Shown: positions 53,832 through 61,432 of the stretch, one piece after another
Layout: the number at the start of each line of letters is the position of its first letter
How positions within the stretch are numbered: the first letter of the stretch is position 1
Assembly (NCBI GenBank): GCA_035647855.1
Contig: DASRMP010000069.1
Span: 6,261 to 70,260, forward strand
Direction: 5' to 3'
Source: JAAZBW01 sp035647855
GTDB lineage: Bacteria; Actinomycetota; Actinomycetes; Actinomycetales; Actinomycetaceae
DNA: 64,000 bases
Notes under the pieces: generated by a model
Seen by the model: only the letters and a program-made list of their open reading frames with translations
Told to the model about the DNA's origin: nothing
The model's database searches: none
Position numbers and translations under genes: made by a program

Positions 53832-56345
53832 TCAACTGAGCGTCAATTCCGTCACAGAGCGTCGGGATGGGCGCCAGCGCCGCATCGCAACCCCTACTAG
53901 CGCGAGTAGGGTCCCGAGGCCCAGAAGTACATACAGCCAAGGCCCGCCCTGAGGCAGCACGCGCAATTCTGTAGCGACTCTACGGAGCTCGCCGTCTTGA
54001 TCGAACCCGGTCACGACGACATGGTGCGTTCCCATGGCTAGGTCGTCTGGCAGCCGGACAAATGTCGAAAGCTCTCCGACATCGTCGGTCATCGCGGTCC
54101 CCAGTGTCCTCGGATCGGACTCAACTCGGATCAAAACCTCCGAGTTGAGCATGAATCCGTCAGCACTCACTCGAACTGGCCCACCTGCCTGAGCTTGGGG
54201 TAGCCCAGATGGGGGTGCGTATGTCGTGATGCGATCTATTGCCGCAACGTCTCGCCGCAGCACCCTCGGGTCCCATTCCGGTGTTCCAGTCGGGTCGATC
54301 TCTCTCGCGGCACGACTGTGCGACCAGTCGACGAGTGCGCGCGCCATCGCGGTGTGACCGCCGGGCGTAGGGTGGAGTAGCTCTGACTTGTTGGCGAGGA
54401 CATCCTTGAAGGTCGCAACACGCGAAGTCTGAGCGATCTGGTTGTTTAGCGTGTCTGTGCTGATCAAGACGGCGTGGCTCAAACCTTCACCCTCGCAGAC
54501 AGTGTGGTCTGGCTGAAATGCACTCTCAACATCGGCCGCAACATAGACAGGTCGCCCTTCATTGCGCAGCGTGAACGCTGCCAATGAAACACTCGTATTG
54601 ATTGAGTCGAAGTATCCGTTGAGGTACGAGATCTCGTTGTGGCCGATCCCGAAGAAGCATCCGGAGGGCGGCATGCTCGAAGTCTCTGGAATCACCCGCG
54701 GGTAGGGCATCACAACAATTGGTATGGACCGTCCTTCTCTGAGTTGAAGCGCAACAGGGTCATTAACTGCAGCATCAACCGATCGAAGCACCGTAGTGAT
54801 GTCGGTCTGAATCCCCATTCCAAGTTCAAGTGCATTGGTCATGGTGGATTTGATGCCGCCCCCCAAGGACGCAAGTCTCGCATCGCAGCGGGGGAAGAAG
54901 ATGCACCCGATCGCGATCCCCCCGAAGTTGGCATCGTTGCCACCAACGGACAACAGGACTGCGTCAGGTGGGTTCTCTTCGAGCATCATGTCTCGCAGCA
55001 CAGCAAGTTGTGCCCTTACACGAACTTCCCCGGAGGTTTGGCTGCCGAAGAAGTCCGACGTGACTGCGCCCGAGCATGCAATCACCGTGGTCTTGTCGCC
55101 CCAGATCGCATGTCCGTAGGTTGTCTCGGACCGATGGCACTCCGATTCGCCGTCGCCACCCCGCGTGCCCTCCTGGTAGGTGCCAGCCCCCTCCCCGGAG
55201 GAGTACGAGTCACCAAGGATCACCACATTCTCGACCCCCGCCAGCACGCCACCCATCTGTGACGGGGAGAGATCGTACTCGACTCGGACACTTCCGTCTT
55301 TGATCTCAGGAGCTGCATTCCGGGCGGTGGCGACAGCCGTCCATGTTGCGTTGGTCAGTGGCATCTGATCATCTGGGCGCACCACGAACGTGATGGTTTG
55401 AGACTCCCCCAAGCCGAGGTTGCCGAGGAATCGGACCGGGCGCGGAACAAGGATGGTGGTTCGGGTCCCGTCACTCTCGTGAACCACAAGCGAGACACGC
55501 ACGTCCGCAGCAGTCACCCGGCCGTCAGATCGCACGGTCACGGTGAACTCGCTCCCGCCGTCACCTGTGCCAGTGACGGGACGGAGCTCGCTCGGGGCCG
55601 TCACGCTGAGTCTGAGTGCGGCCTGCGCGGAGAGGTTGAGCCCAGTGGCGAGATCCGTGCCACTGCCACTTCCGACGTCCGTGTACCTGCCTCCGGTTAC
55701 GTCTGCAACGCACTCCATCTCGTGCCTCGCGGCACCCTCGAGGCTCAGGCCGACCGTATTGATCTGCACCTCCAGTCCGCTTGCGCGGATCTGTTGGGCG
55801 ACCTCGCATACCGGTGTTTGACCACAGTTGGACTCTCCATCGGACACCAGCACGATGACGCCCCGCGCCTCCGGGCCATATGTGTCATGGATGAGTTCGG
55901 CGGCATGTTCGAGGGCCGGCCCCGTGGGGGTCCCGCCGTCTGGGTTGAGCCTCCGGACCGCTGCGGCCGTGGCGCCAACATCGAGTGGCCCTAGCGGCAC
56001 CTCCACCCGCCCGATCTGGCACCCATCCACCGTCTGGGCTCCCCTGCCCGGATACGCGAGCAGGCCGAACGGTTGGTCATTCCCGAGATTGGTGACGAGG
56101 TCCAAGACTGCGGACCGCGCCGCCTGGATGCGGGTTACGTCCGATCCCGCCCCTACGGCCTCATCCATCGAACCCGAGGTGTCCATGACAACCATGATCG
56201 GCGTGTGCAGACCAAATGGATCAGCATCGGGGAAGTCCTGTGCCACCGCAGCGTGTGGAACCAACCCAAGCAAGAGCGACGAGAAGGCAACCAGCCACGC
56301 CAGCATCCACGTGGTTCTCCCAAGCCGCCGCTCTGCCGCTCTCAT
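53832..56345 (-). CDS. Membrane-anchored vWA and SGNH-hydrolase protein
   Basis: An 837-residue exported protein: signal peptide or anchor (about 13-36); von Willebrand A domain (about 47-245) with an intact MIDAS (DTSGS 55-59, Thr at 139/141, Asp169 in VSDGES); a beta-sandwich region (about 250-360); a SGNH hydrolase domain (about 372-680) with GDSYSSGEG (Ser380), VGGNDANFG (Asn470) and HP...GGH (His658, with Glu655 where Asp is usual); another beta domain; and a C-terminal membrane helix (802-821) with a basic tail. Esterase activity on a surface glycan or lipid and metal-dependent adhesion are inferred. It overlaps the upstream PASTA-NPCBM gene by four bases. Confidence 0.85.
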   Translation of the reverse strand: MRAAERRLGRTTWMLAWLVAFSSLLLGLVPHAAVAQDFPDADPFGLHTPIMVVMDTSGSMDEAVGAGSDVTRIQAARSAVLDLVTNLGNDQPFGLLAYPGRGAQTVDGCQIGRVEVPLGPLDVGATAAAVRRLNPDGGTPTGPALEHAAELIHDTYGPEARGVIVLVSDGESNCGQTPVCEVAQQIRASGLEVQINTVGLSLEGAARHEMECVADVTGGRYTDVGSGSGTDLATGLNLSAQAALRLSVTAPSELRPVTGTGDGGSEFTVTVRSDGRVTAADVRVSLVVHESDGTRTTILVPRPVRFLGNLGLGESQTITFVVRPDDQMPLTNATWTAVATARNAAPEIKDGSVRVEYDLSPSQMGGVLAGVENVVILGDSYSSGEGAGTYQEGTRGGDGESECHRSETTYGHAIWGDKTTVIACSGAVTSDFFGSQTSGEVRVRAQLAVLRDMMLEENPPDAVLLSVGGNDANFGGIAIGCIFFPRCDARLASLGGGIKSTMTNALELGMGIQTDITTVLRSVDAAVNDPVALQLREGRSIPIVVMPYPRVIPETSSMPPSGCFFGIGHNEISYLNGYFDSINTSVSLAAFTLRNEGRPVYVAADVESAFQPDHTVCEGEGLSHAVLISTDTLNNQIAQTSRVATFKDVLANKSELLHPTPGGHTAMARALVDWSHSRAAREIDPTGTPEWDPRVLRRDVAAIDRITTYAPPSGLPQAQAGGPVRVSADGFMLNSEVLIRVESDPRTLGTAMTDDVGELSTFVRLPDDLAMGTHHVVVTGFDQDGELRRVATELRVLPQGGPWLYVLLGLGTLLALVGVAMRRWRPSRRSVTELTLS

Positions 56346-57373
56346 TGGTCGGACTCGAGCGCGGCCAACTGGTCCGCAGTACTCAACAGTCTTGCGTCAC
56401 CCAGGACCACGGTGGGTTCGCCCGATTCCGTGGTGACCTCGATACTCATCCGCATGATGTTCCGCAGGTCAACGCGGATTTCACTCGCCTCCCCATACTG
56501 TGCCGCGGATTCGCCCACGAGCTCGCCGTCCGCATAGATCCGAATCGTGGCCGAGCCTACGTCCCCGCGGTCCGCCACTCCGATCGTGGTCTCCAGCGCC
56601 GCCACCCGGCGAGACAGTACCCACTCCGCCGAGGCAGCGTCCTGGCGCGGTGAGCATTCGATGCTGTCCTGAACAGAGTTGCCGTTCAGAGTTGATTGGC
56701 GGATGGTCCTGCAGTCATCCCGCTCCACCATGCGCAGCTGGGCGAGGCTCAGAGCGTCAGGCGTGTCCGCCACCGTCAGCGAGACCACCACTCCGAGTGG
56801 CTCTCCAGCCGCCGGTTGGGTGGCGAGCACGGTGCCCTCCACAACGGAGGGATCCACCTCGCGTGTCACCTGCACGACGGCGCCAAGTTGCTCAACCACC
56901 TCACGGGCCTCTGCAGTAGTGAGTCCCACCAGCGCAGGCATCACCACAGATTCTGAGAACGTCACCGTCACCTCATCGGTCACCTCTGCACCCGGAGCCG
57001 GTACCTGGACGATAACCACGCCTTCCGGGCCGGCGGCCGGTGCCCTCTCTGTAACGATCTCAGCCACAATCTGTGCATCCGAGAGCACCCGCGCAACTGT
57101 CTCTTCGCTCAGTCCCAGAATGTCCGGCATCGTGGGAACCGGAGCCTCCTCCGGAACCTCAATACTCTCCGTTGGCGCCGGCTCGGCAGCCAACTCCGGA
57201 GCCACCACCGTGCGGGGGAACAACAGCTGGCCTCCCGCGAAGCCAATGAGCAGCAGCCCAAGAATGCCGAGGATCCAGCCCACCGGCCGCACCCAACGGC
57301 GCCTCGGTTTCGGTGCCCTGTCCTCGGGAGCTTCCTCCGCCCCATCTGCCGACTTCTTCGAGAACAGCGCCAT
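56342..57373 (-). CDS. Membrane protein with PASTA repeats and an NPCBM-like domain
   Basis: A 343-residue type II membrane protein: basic cytoplasmic N-terminus (PKPRRRWVRP), a membrane helix (about 31-52), a Pro/Glu linker, two PASTA-type domains (about 83-142 and 143-206) and a C-terminal NPCBM-like beta-sandwich (about 214-335; IRIYADGELVGESAAQYG). PASTA domains bind peptidoglycan fragments, and NPCBM is a putative carbohydrate-binding module. The ATG at 57373 is preferred to a TTG four codons upstream. It is followed by the vWA-SGNH gene in the same operon, suggesting a wall-associated complex. Confidence 0.78.
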   Translation of the reverse strand: MALFSKKSADGAEEAPEDRAPKPRRRWVRPVGWILGILGLLLIGFAGGQLLFPRTVVAPELAAEPAPTESIEVPEEAPVPTMPDILGLSEETVARVLSDAQIVAEIVTERAPAAGPEGVVIVQVPAPGAEVTDEVTVTFSESVVMPALVGLTTAEAREVVEQLGAVVQVTREVDPSVVEGTVLATQPAAGEPLGVVVSLTVADTPDALSLAQLRMVERDDCRTIRQSTLNGNSVQDSIECSPRQDAASAEWVLSRRVAALETTIGVADRGDVGSATIRIYADGELVGESAAQYGEASEIRVDLRNIMRMSIEVTTESGEPTVVLGDARLLSTADQLAALESDQ

Positions 57374-57685
57374 CAGTGACCCCAATACTCAGCCCTGAAT
57401 CACGTGCCGGCGCGCACGATGTCCAATACGGGCTGCCTCGGACTGGCGCATTCCCTCCGTGTGCGCCTCACCCTCCCGCCCTGCGGGAAGCCGCACTCAC
57501 CATATCCCGCGGTATCCAGGTTGAATGCACGTTTCAGCCCGTGGATCGAAGGGACCACCTTGGTGAGGATTGGTCGGTCAAGCAGGATCGTGGTGAGTGA
57601 GTCCCGCCCTCGTCGAATTCCTCTCACCAGACGGGTGAATCGAGCCGTTCTGAGCCGGAACCGCGCGAGTCGCGGCCAGGTCGGG
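57374..57685. other. Intergenic stretch without a recognisable gene
   Basis: Between the deleted vapC and the PASTA gene. A 124-codon minus-strand frame exists but is Arg/Thr/Ser-rich, without motif or ribosome-binding site, and runs through vapB out of frame. I see no repeat or hairpin of note; the promoter of the PASTA-vWA operon must lie here. Confidence 0.5.
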
Positions 57686-57787
57686 TCAGTGTGGCGCGGC
57701 CAAGTCACCGAACATCGGGTAGTGCTTGATGTTCCGTGTGAGCAGCGTTGCATCGAGCAGCAACGCCGTGTCAACGAGAACCTTCAT
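57686..57787 (-). pseudogene. vapC: VapC toxin with a large internal deletion
   Basis: The ATG overlaps the vapB stop as ATGA, the usual vapBC coupling. The 33-codon frame begins MKVLVDTALLLD, the normal PIN start with its first catalytic Asp, then jumps to ATLLTRNIKHYPMFGDL, the normal last strand and helix of VapC. About 90-100 central codons, with the other catalytic acids, are missing. The deletion is in frame and the remaining product cannot be a PIN nuclease. Confidence 0.8.
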
Positions 57788-58041
57788 CGAGCCATCGTCT
57801 GACGGAACCGATCGCCTGATCGGATGCCTTCAACGTAGGTTTCGCCGTCGAAATCCCGATCCGCCCATGCCCCCAAGTCGGCGTTGATCGCCTGCACATC
57901 CTGCTCGGCATCTCTGCGGAAACCGCATGTCTGGACGACCGCGTCCCGGATCAATGCGGAGATCGACCTGCCGGTGCGCGCGGCCTCCGCATCGAGAAGC
58001 GCTCTGCGCTCCTCGGTCAACGAAATCTGCGTACGCTGCAT
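57784..58041 (-). CDS. vapB: VapB-type ribbon-helix-helix antitoxin
   Basis: An 85-residue protein with an N-terminal RHH DNA-binding fold (MQRTQISLTEERRALLDAEA, SISALIRDAVVQ) and a C-terminal toxin-binding tail ending DRFRQTMAR. Its stop overlaps the ATG of the deleted vapC. With no intact partner toxin it may survive as an autorepressor or as an antidote to a related toxin elsewhere. Confidence 0.82.
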   Translation of the reverse strand: MQRTQISLTEERRALLDAEAARTGRSISALIRDAVVQTCGFRRDAEQDVQAINADLGAWADRDFDGETYVEGIRSGDRFRQTMAR

Positions 58042-58087
58042 GGTGAATTCTTACATCGTGTAGCGCAACCTGCTGGAAGCGTGCTGC

Positions 58088-58288
58088 TCAAACGCTCGTG
58101 CCCTCGCGCCCGTGCCAGCCGTATGTGAAGACAGAGTAGACCCCGAATCCAATCCCACGGATTGGTTGCTGGTACGCCCACTCTTTGTGGCACTTGACCT
58201 TGCTCAGGATCACGGGCGGGGCCGAGAGATCCTCGACGCATGGACCCCAGCGGACGGCACCCGTGTCTGGTAGACGTGTCACCTTCAT
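58088..58288 (-). CDS. Possible small protein of 66 residues
   Basis: An open frame from the ATG at 58288 (MKVTRLPDTGAVRWGPCVED ... FGVYSVFTYGWHGREGTSV). The composition, with Trp, Tyr, Phe and both Cys, is protein-like and not simply a GC-rich shadow, but there is no strong ribosome-binding site and no family that I recognise. The stretch from 58042 to 58390 holds nothing else except the candidate operator before the XRE gene. Confidence 0.25.
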   Translation of the reverse strand: MKVTRLPDTGAVRWGPCVEDLSAPPVILSKVKCHKEWAYQQPIRGIGFGVYSVFTYGWHGREGTSV

Positions 58289-58353
58289 GAGTGAAGGCTT
58301 GACCACCGCGGGGCAAGCCATAACCGGATGCGGAGTGGGGTCATCGCAGCAGC

Positions 58354-58372
58354 TATTGGGAAATCACCAATA
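58354..58372 (+). promoter_or_regulatory. Candidate operator/promoter of the XRE-ImmA gene
   Basis: The perfect inverted repeat tattgg-gaaatca-ccaata, with a TAGGAT -10-like hexamer at 58377-58382, 8 bases before the ATG. The repeat would overlap the -35 region, as expected for an autoregulated XRE protein. Inference from position only. Confidence 0.4.
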
Positions 58373-58390
58373 CTTAAGTAGGATGTTGGG

Positions 58391-59458
58391 ATGGAGAAGG
58401 ACATCGGGGAGCGGATCGCGCACCGAATCGACGCGCTGGACCCACCGATCACACGCAAGGCGTTCGCCGAGAAGATCGGGCTGACCCCCGACGCCTTGTC
58501 TCGCTCCCTCAGCGGGCAACGCGGCATCTCTTCCCTGGAACTGCTGCAGATCGCGGATGCTCTCGATGCGGACATGCACGAACTGGTGACGGGTATACCG
58601 GACCCACGGCGCGTGGTGCTGGCCGCACGCCATGACTTTGATCGCTCGACGTACAAGCGCAGCGTCCCCAGTTTCGAGGAGGACAAGGAAACGCTGGAGA
58701 ACGTGCGCCTCGCGTACACACAGTCGGGGCTTCCTGCCCACAGAATCGAAGATCTACCGGACACACCCGAGGAAATGCGCGGCCGTCTGGGTGAGGACTT
58801 CGTTCGACCATTCATCGATCGCATCGAATCGGAGTTGGGGGTGGACGTTGTCCGCGTCCCCGAACTCGGTACTGCATACACCGCTACGATCGTGGGCCGC
58901 TCGGTGATCATCATTCCGGCGAAGGGAAACTGGTTTCGGGAGAACTGGGATCTCGCACACGAGCTCGCGCATCTAGTCGGTCTGGAGGCCGAGGATGACG
59001 CGAACGCATATGCCGCACAGCTCCTGCTCCCAGAAGAGCTCGTTCGGCGGGTGGATTGGGATGCTGCATCCGAACAGACGCTTGCTGACTTTCTTTGGGA
59101 GACAGGTGTTTCCACGGAAGCGTTGCGCCACAGGCTTAGTACCCTCGGATTGGTGAACGAGCACGTTCGGACGATGCTCGACTGCCCCACGCAGCGGCTG
59201 CTACGGCGCGCCCGAAGCTGGTCCAATGCGTTCGGAGATGAGATCACCGAGCGCATGACTGCCGCCGCTACCCGCCGGTTCCCACTGGCCCTCCAAGAAG
59301 CGCATGAGCAGAAGGTGGAGACTGGCCAGATTGGTCCCGCCTACCTCGCATGGATGCGCGGTGTTGCCGAGGCATGGATCGCCGAGGTTTATGCGCCCGG
59401 CATTGGCGCCCCCAGCGTCCACGACCTTGCTGCCGAACTTGGGATAGAAATTGCCTGA
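58391..59458 (+). CDS. XRE-type helix-turn-helix and ImmA/IrrE metalloprotease protein
   Basis: A 355-residue two-domain protein. The N-terminal XRE domain (about 5-68: RKAFAEKIGLTPDALSRSLS) is followed by an ImmA/IrrE zinc peptidase domain with DLAHELAHLVG (His190, Glu191, His194) and EDDANAYAAQLLLP. The family cleaves repressors, as in ICEBs1 and Deinococcus IrrE. The next gene (PIN domain) overlaps by 8 bases, making an apparent antitoxin-toxin-like pair of the kind predicted for COG2856 proteins. The C-terminal 120 residues are helical. Confidence 0.88.
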   Translation: MEKDIGERIAHRIDALDPPITRKAFAEKIGLTPDALSRSLSGQRGISSLELLQIADALDADMHELVTGIPDPRRVVLAARHDFDRSTYKRSVPSFEEDKETLENVRLAYTQSGLPAHRIEDLPDTPEEMRGRLGEDFVRPFIDRIESELGVDVVRVPELGTAYTATIVGRSVIIIPAKGNWFRENWDLAHELAHLVGLEAEDDANAYAAQLLLPEELVRRVDWDAASEQTLADFLWETGVSTEALRHRLSTLGLVNEHVRTMLDCPTQRLLRRARSWSNAFGDEITERMTAAATRRFPLALQEAHEQKVETGQIGPAYLAWMRGVAEAWIAEVYAPGIGAPSVHDLAAELGIEIA

Positions 59459-60008
59459 ACGTCCATCGCTGTTCTTTCCAGACAACACGGTCCTGAACAA
59501 TTTTGCGCTTATCCACCTGATGGATGAACTCGGAAGACTCATCAACGGTCGCGGATCCTGGTGCGCCACAGTCGCGCAGGAATGCGCCAAGGGCGCCACG
59601 AAACCCGGCCTTGAGGAGATGGCGAAAGCTACCATCATCTTCGGTGAACCCCTGTACCCGGTAGGGGTAGAGTTCACCGATACACAGACGATTCAGGACC
59701 AGATGCGGCGGCCTGGCGACCAGCCCACTGAGCATCTGGGTGAGGCAGAGACAATCGCGATCATCAACCGTCGGCGACTCAAAGGCTTCTTCGTCACCGA
59801 CGACCGAGACGCCGCCCGCTTAGCGAAATCAGAAGGCATCCCGGTCGTAACCACGTGGGACATTCTCAGGTTGATGACGCGAGTCCGACGAATCACGGTC
59901 GAACAGTTCTACGTGCATGCCCAAACGCTCACAGGTGCAAACCGAGGGTATCCCCCGGGGTGGCCGGACAAGACTGCCGTTCAGCGGTGGCTTGACGCGC
60001 CTCACTGA
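59451..60008 (+). CDS. PIN-like domain protein, putative nuclease partner of the ImmA/IrrE gene
   Basis: A 185-residue protein with PIN features: FFPDNTVLNNFALI (first acidic residue), HLGEAETIAIINRR (second) and FFVTDDRDAARLAKSEGIPV (third acidic pair), the order of the DUF3368-like group. It would cleave RNA. The start is a TTG that overlaps the previous stop by 8 bases; no closer ATG exists in frame. It is on the same transcript as the XRE-ImmA gene, so the pair could be a toxin with a regulator that is itself a protease. Confidence 0.75.
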   Translation: MPERPSLFFPDNTVLNNFALIHLMDELGRLINGRGSWCATVAQECAKGATKPGLEEMAKATIIFGEPLYPVGVEFTDTQTIQDQMRRPGDQPTEHLGEAETIAIINRRRLKGFFVTDDRDAARLAKSEGIPVVTTWDILRLMTRVRRITVEQFYVHAQTLTGANRGYPPGWPDKTAVQRWLDAPH

Positions 60009-60168
60009 CATCTGGTTGGTCACTGGCGCGAACTGCACTTTGTCTTGAGATCAGTGTGGATCTCGTCGGGCGCTACAACTCCATCCGGATTGGCAATCCG
60101 TTCATCAAACTGAATATGGGCAAAGCGCGCAGCACTGTGCAACCTTCTTCGGCGCCCTAGATCGGAAA

Positions 60169-61203
60169 TCAGTACTGACTGAAACGACCGGTTCCGAACG
60201 CCCCACGATACTCGGGAGCAAGATGGCGGTGTGGTCGCCAAGGCGGGAGATCATCCATTCCGGCCCCAAATGAATCGGAGTCAGCAGCGATACAAGGCTC
60301 CGGGTTGCCGTCCAAGTTAACGGAAGTTACATCAAATGGTCTATCCTGAAATCTCAAAGGAATCCGTTGCGCACCATTTTCACCCAGACCTACAAATGAC
60401 AAATTGAATACCGCCTGCGCAATAAGTATCTCGAGAGAGGATAGATACGGCTCTGAGACCCCATTGGCGTCCACAAGTGCCACTCGAAGCCCATAGGCGA
60501 TCGGCCAAGCAACAATCTTACCATCAGGATCCGACTGAGTCGCGCGTAACGAAGGCTCACTCCCGTCCAGGTATTCAGCAGGGTCCGCCCTGTGAACTGA
60601 GAGCATATCGGCATCACCGCCGAATCGGATTGGGCTTCTGCTGCCATATTCATGCCGCTCCACCCTACACCTGTGGGAGTCCTTGTGCTTATCATCGTTA
60701 TTTAGGAGGGCAATAGATCGGAGTGCTGCAGATTTAATGTAGGTTGAAGACGTAAGGATGCCATCCGGTCGGTCCGTGTAGGGCTGTATTCGGCGAATCC
60801 GATCGAGCGTCTTTCGTGGCATCAATTGCGCCAGCTGGCTTCGCTGCCGAAGCCAATCTTGAGGCGCAGTAGAATAGGGGAATTTCAACCAACGCGGCAC
60901 CTTCTTGCCGCTATTATGAAACTGAAAAATGCCATAAAGTAGATTTTCATGCGCACTTCGAAGATTGTGCAGTATGTCACCAGTGAGCATTTGCAAATGG
61001 GAACAATCAGGGAATGATCCCACTACAGTTCGGATGTCGCAGCTGCGACCACCATCACTCTTGCTGATCAGGATTTCGAAATCTGCGGCATCCGCCCAGT
61101 CTTCGATGAGTTGTGCAGCCTCTTCAAATAACTCTCTTGCACGCCCTAGTTTCAATTGGGACGCATCAGATATCTCTACTCCCACCCGGTAATGTTGCAC
61201 CAT
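60169..61203 (-). CDS. Hypothetical protein with the HNLRSA segment
   Basis: A 344-residue protein with no assigned function. From the ATG at 61203 it has a perfect aggagg site four bases upstream, which rules out the longer in-frame reading. It has LTGDILHNLRSAHENLLYGI, a segment seen in many uncharacterised actinobacterial and phage-region proteins. The region is visibly AT-richer (stretches such as aaatttcaacc), unlike its neighbours, so recent acquisition is likely. No signal peptide or membrane segment is apparent. Confidence 0.7.
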   Translation of the reverse strand: MVQHYRVGVEISDASQLKLGRARELFEEAAQLIEDWADAADFEILISKSDGGRSCDIRTVVGSFPDCSHLQMLTGDILHNLRSAHENLLYGIFQFHNSGKKVPRWLKFPYSTAPQDWLRQRSQLAQLMPRKTLDRIRRIQPYTDRPDGILTSSTYIKSAALRSIALLNNDDKHKDSHRCRVERHEYGSRSPIRFGGDADMLSVHRADPAEYLDGSEPSLRATQSDPDGKIVAWPIAYGLRVALVDANGVSEPYLSSLEILIAQAVFNLSFVGLGENGAQRIPLRFQDRPFDVTSVNLDGNPEPCIAADSDSFGAGMDDLPPWRPHRHLAPEYRGAFGTGRFSQY

Positions 61204-61432
61204 AGGTCCTCCTAAGTTCTTAACTACCAGAGTACGATACCCGACGCTGGTGATTCGGGCGTCCTGACCTGGGTCGGGTCCACATATCGTTGTCGAGAAG
61301 AATTTATCGGACTGGAACATCATTGAGCCTGAGCGGTATGCGCGTGTCTTAGGCTGGCGATTTTCGTTCCTGTCCACACAATAGACCTATGCTACTCGGG
61401 TATTTCGTAGGCAGGAAGTCTGATCTCCTGAT

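Noticed and set aside
57400..57774. A 124-codon frame between vapC and the PASTA gene
   Set aside because: It overlaps vapC remnants out of frame, has no ribosome-binding site, and lacks protein-like composition.
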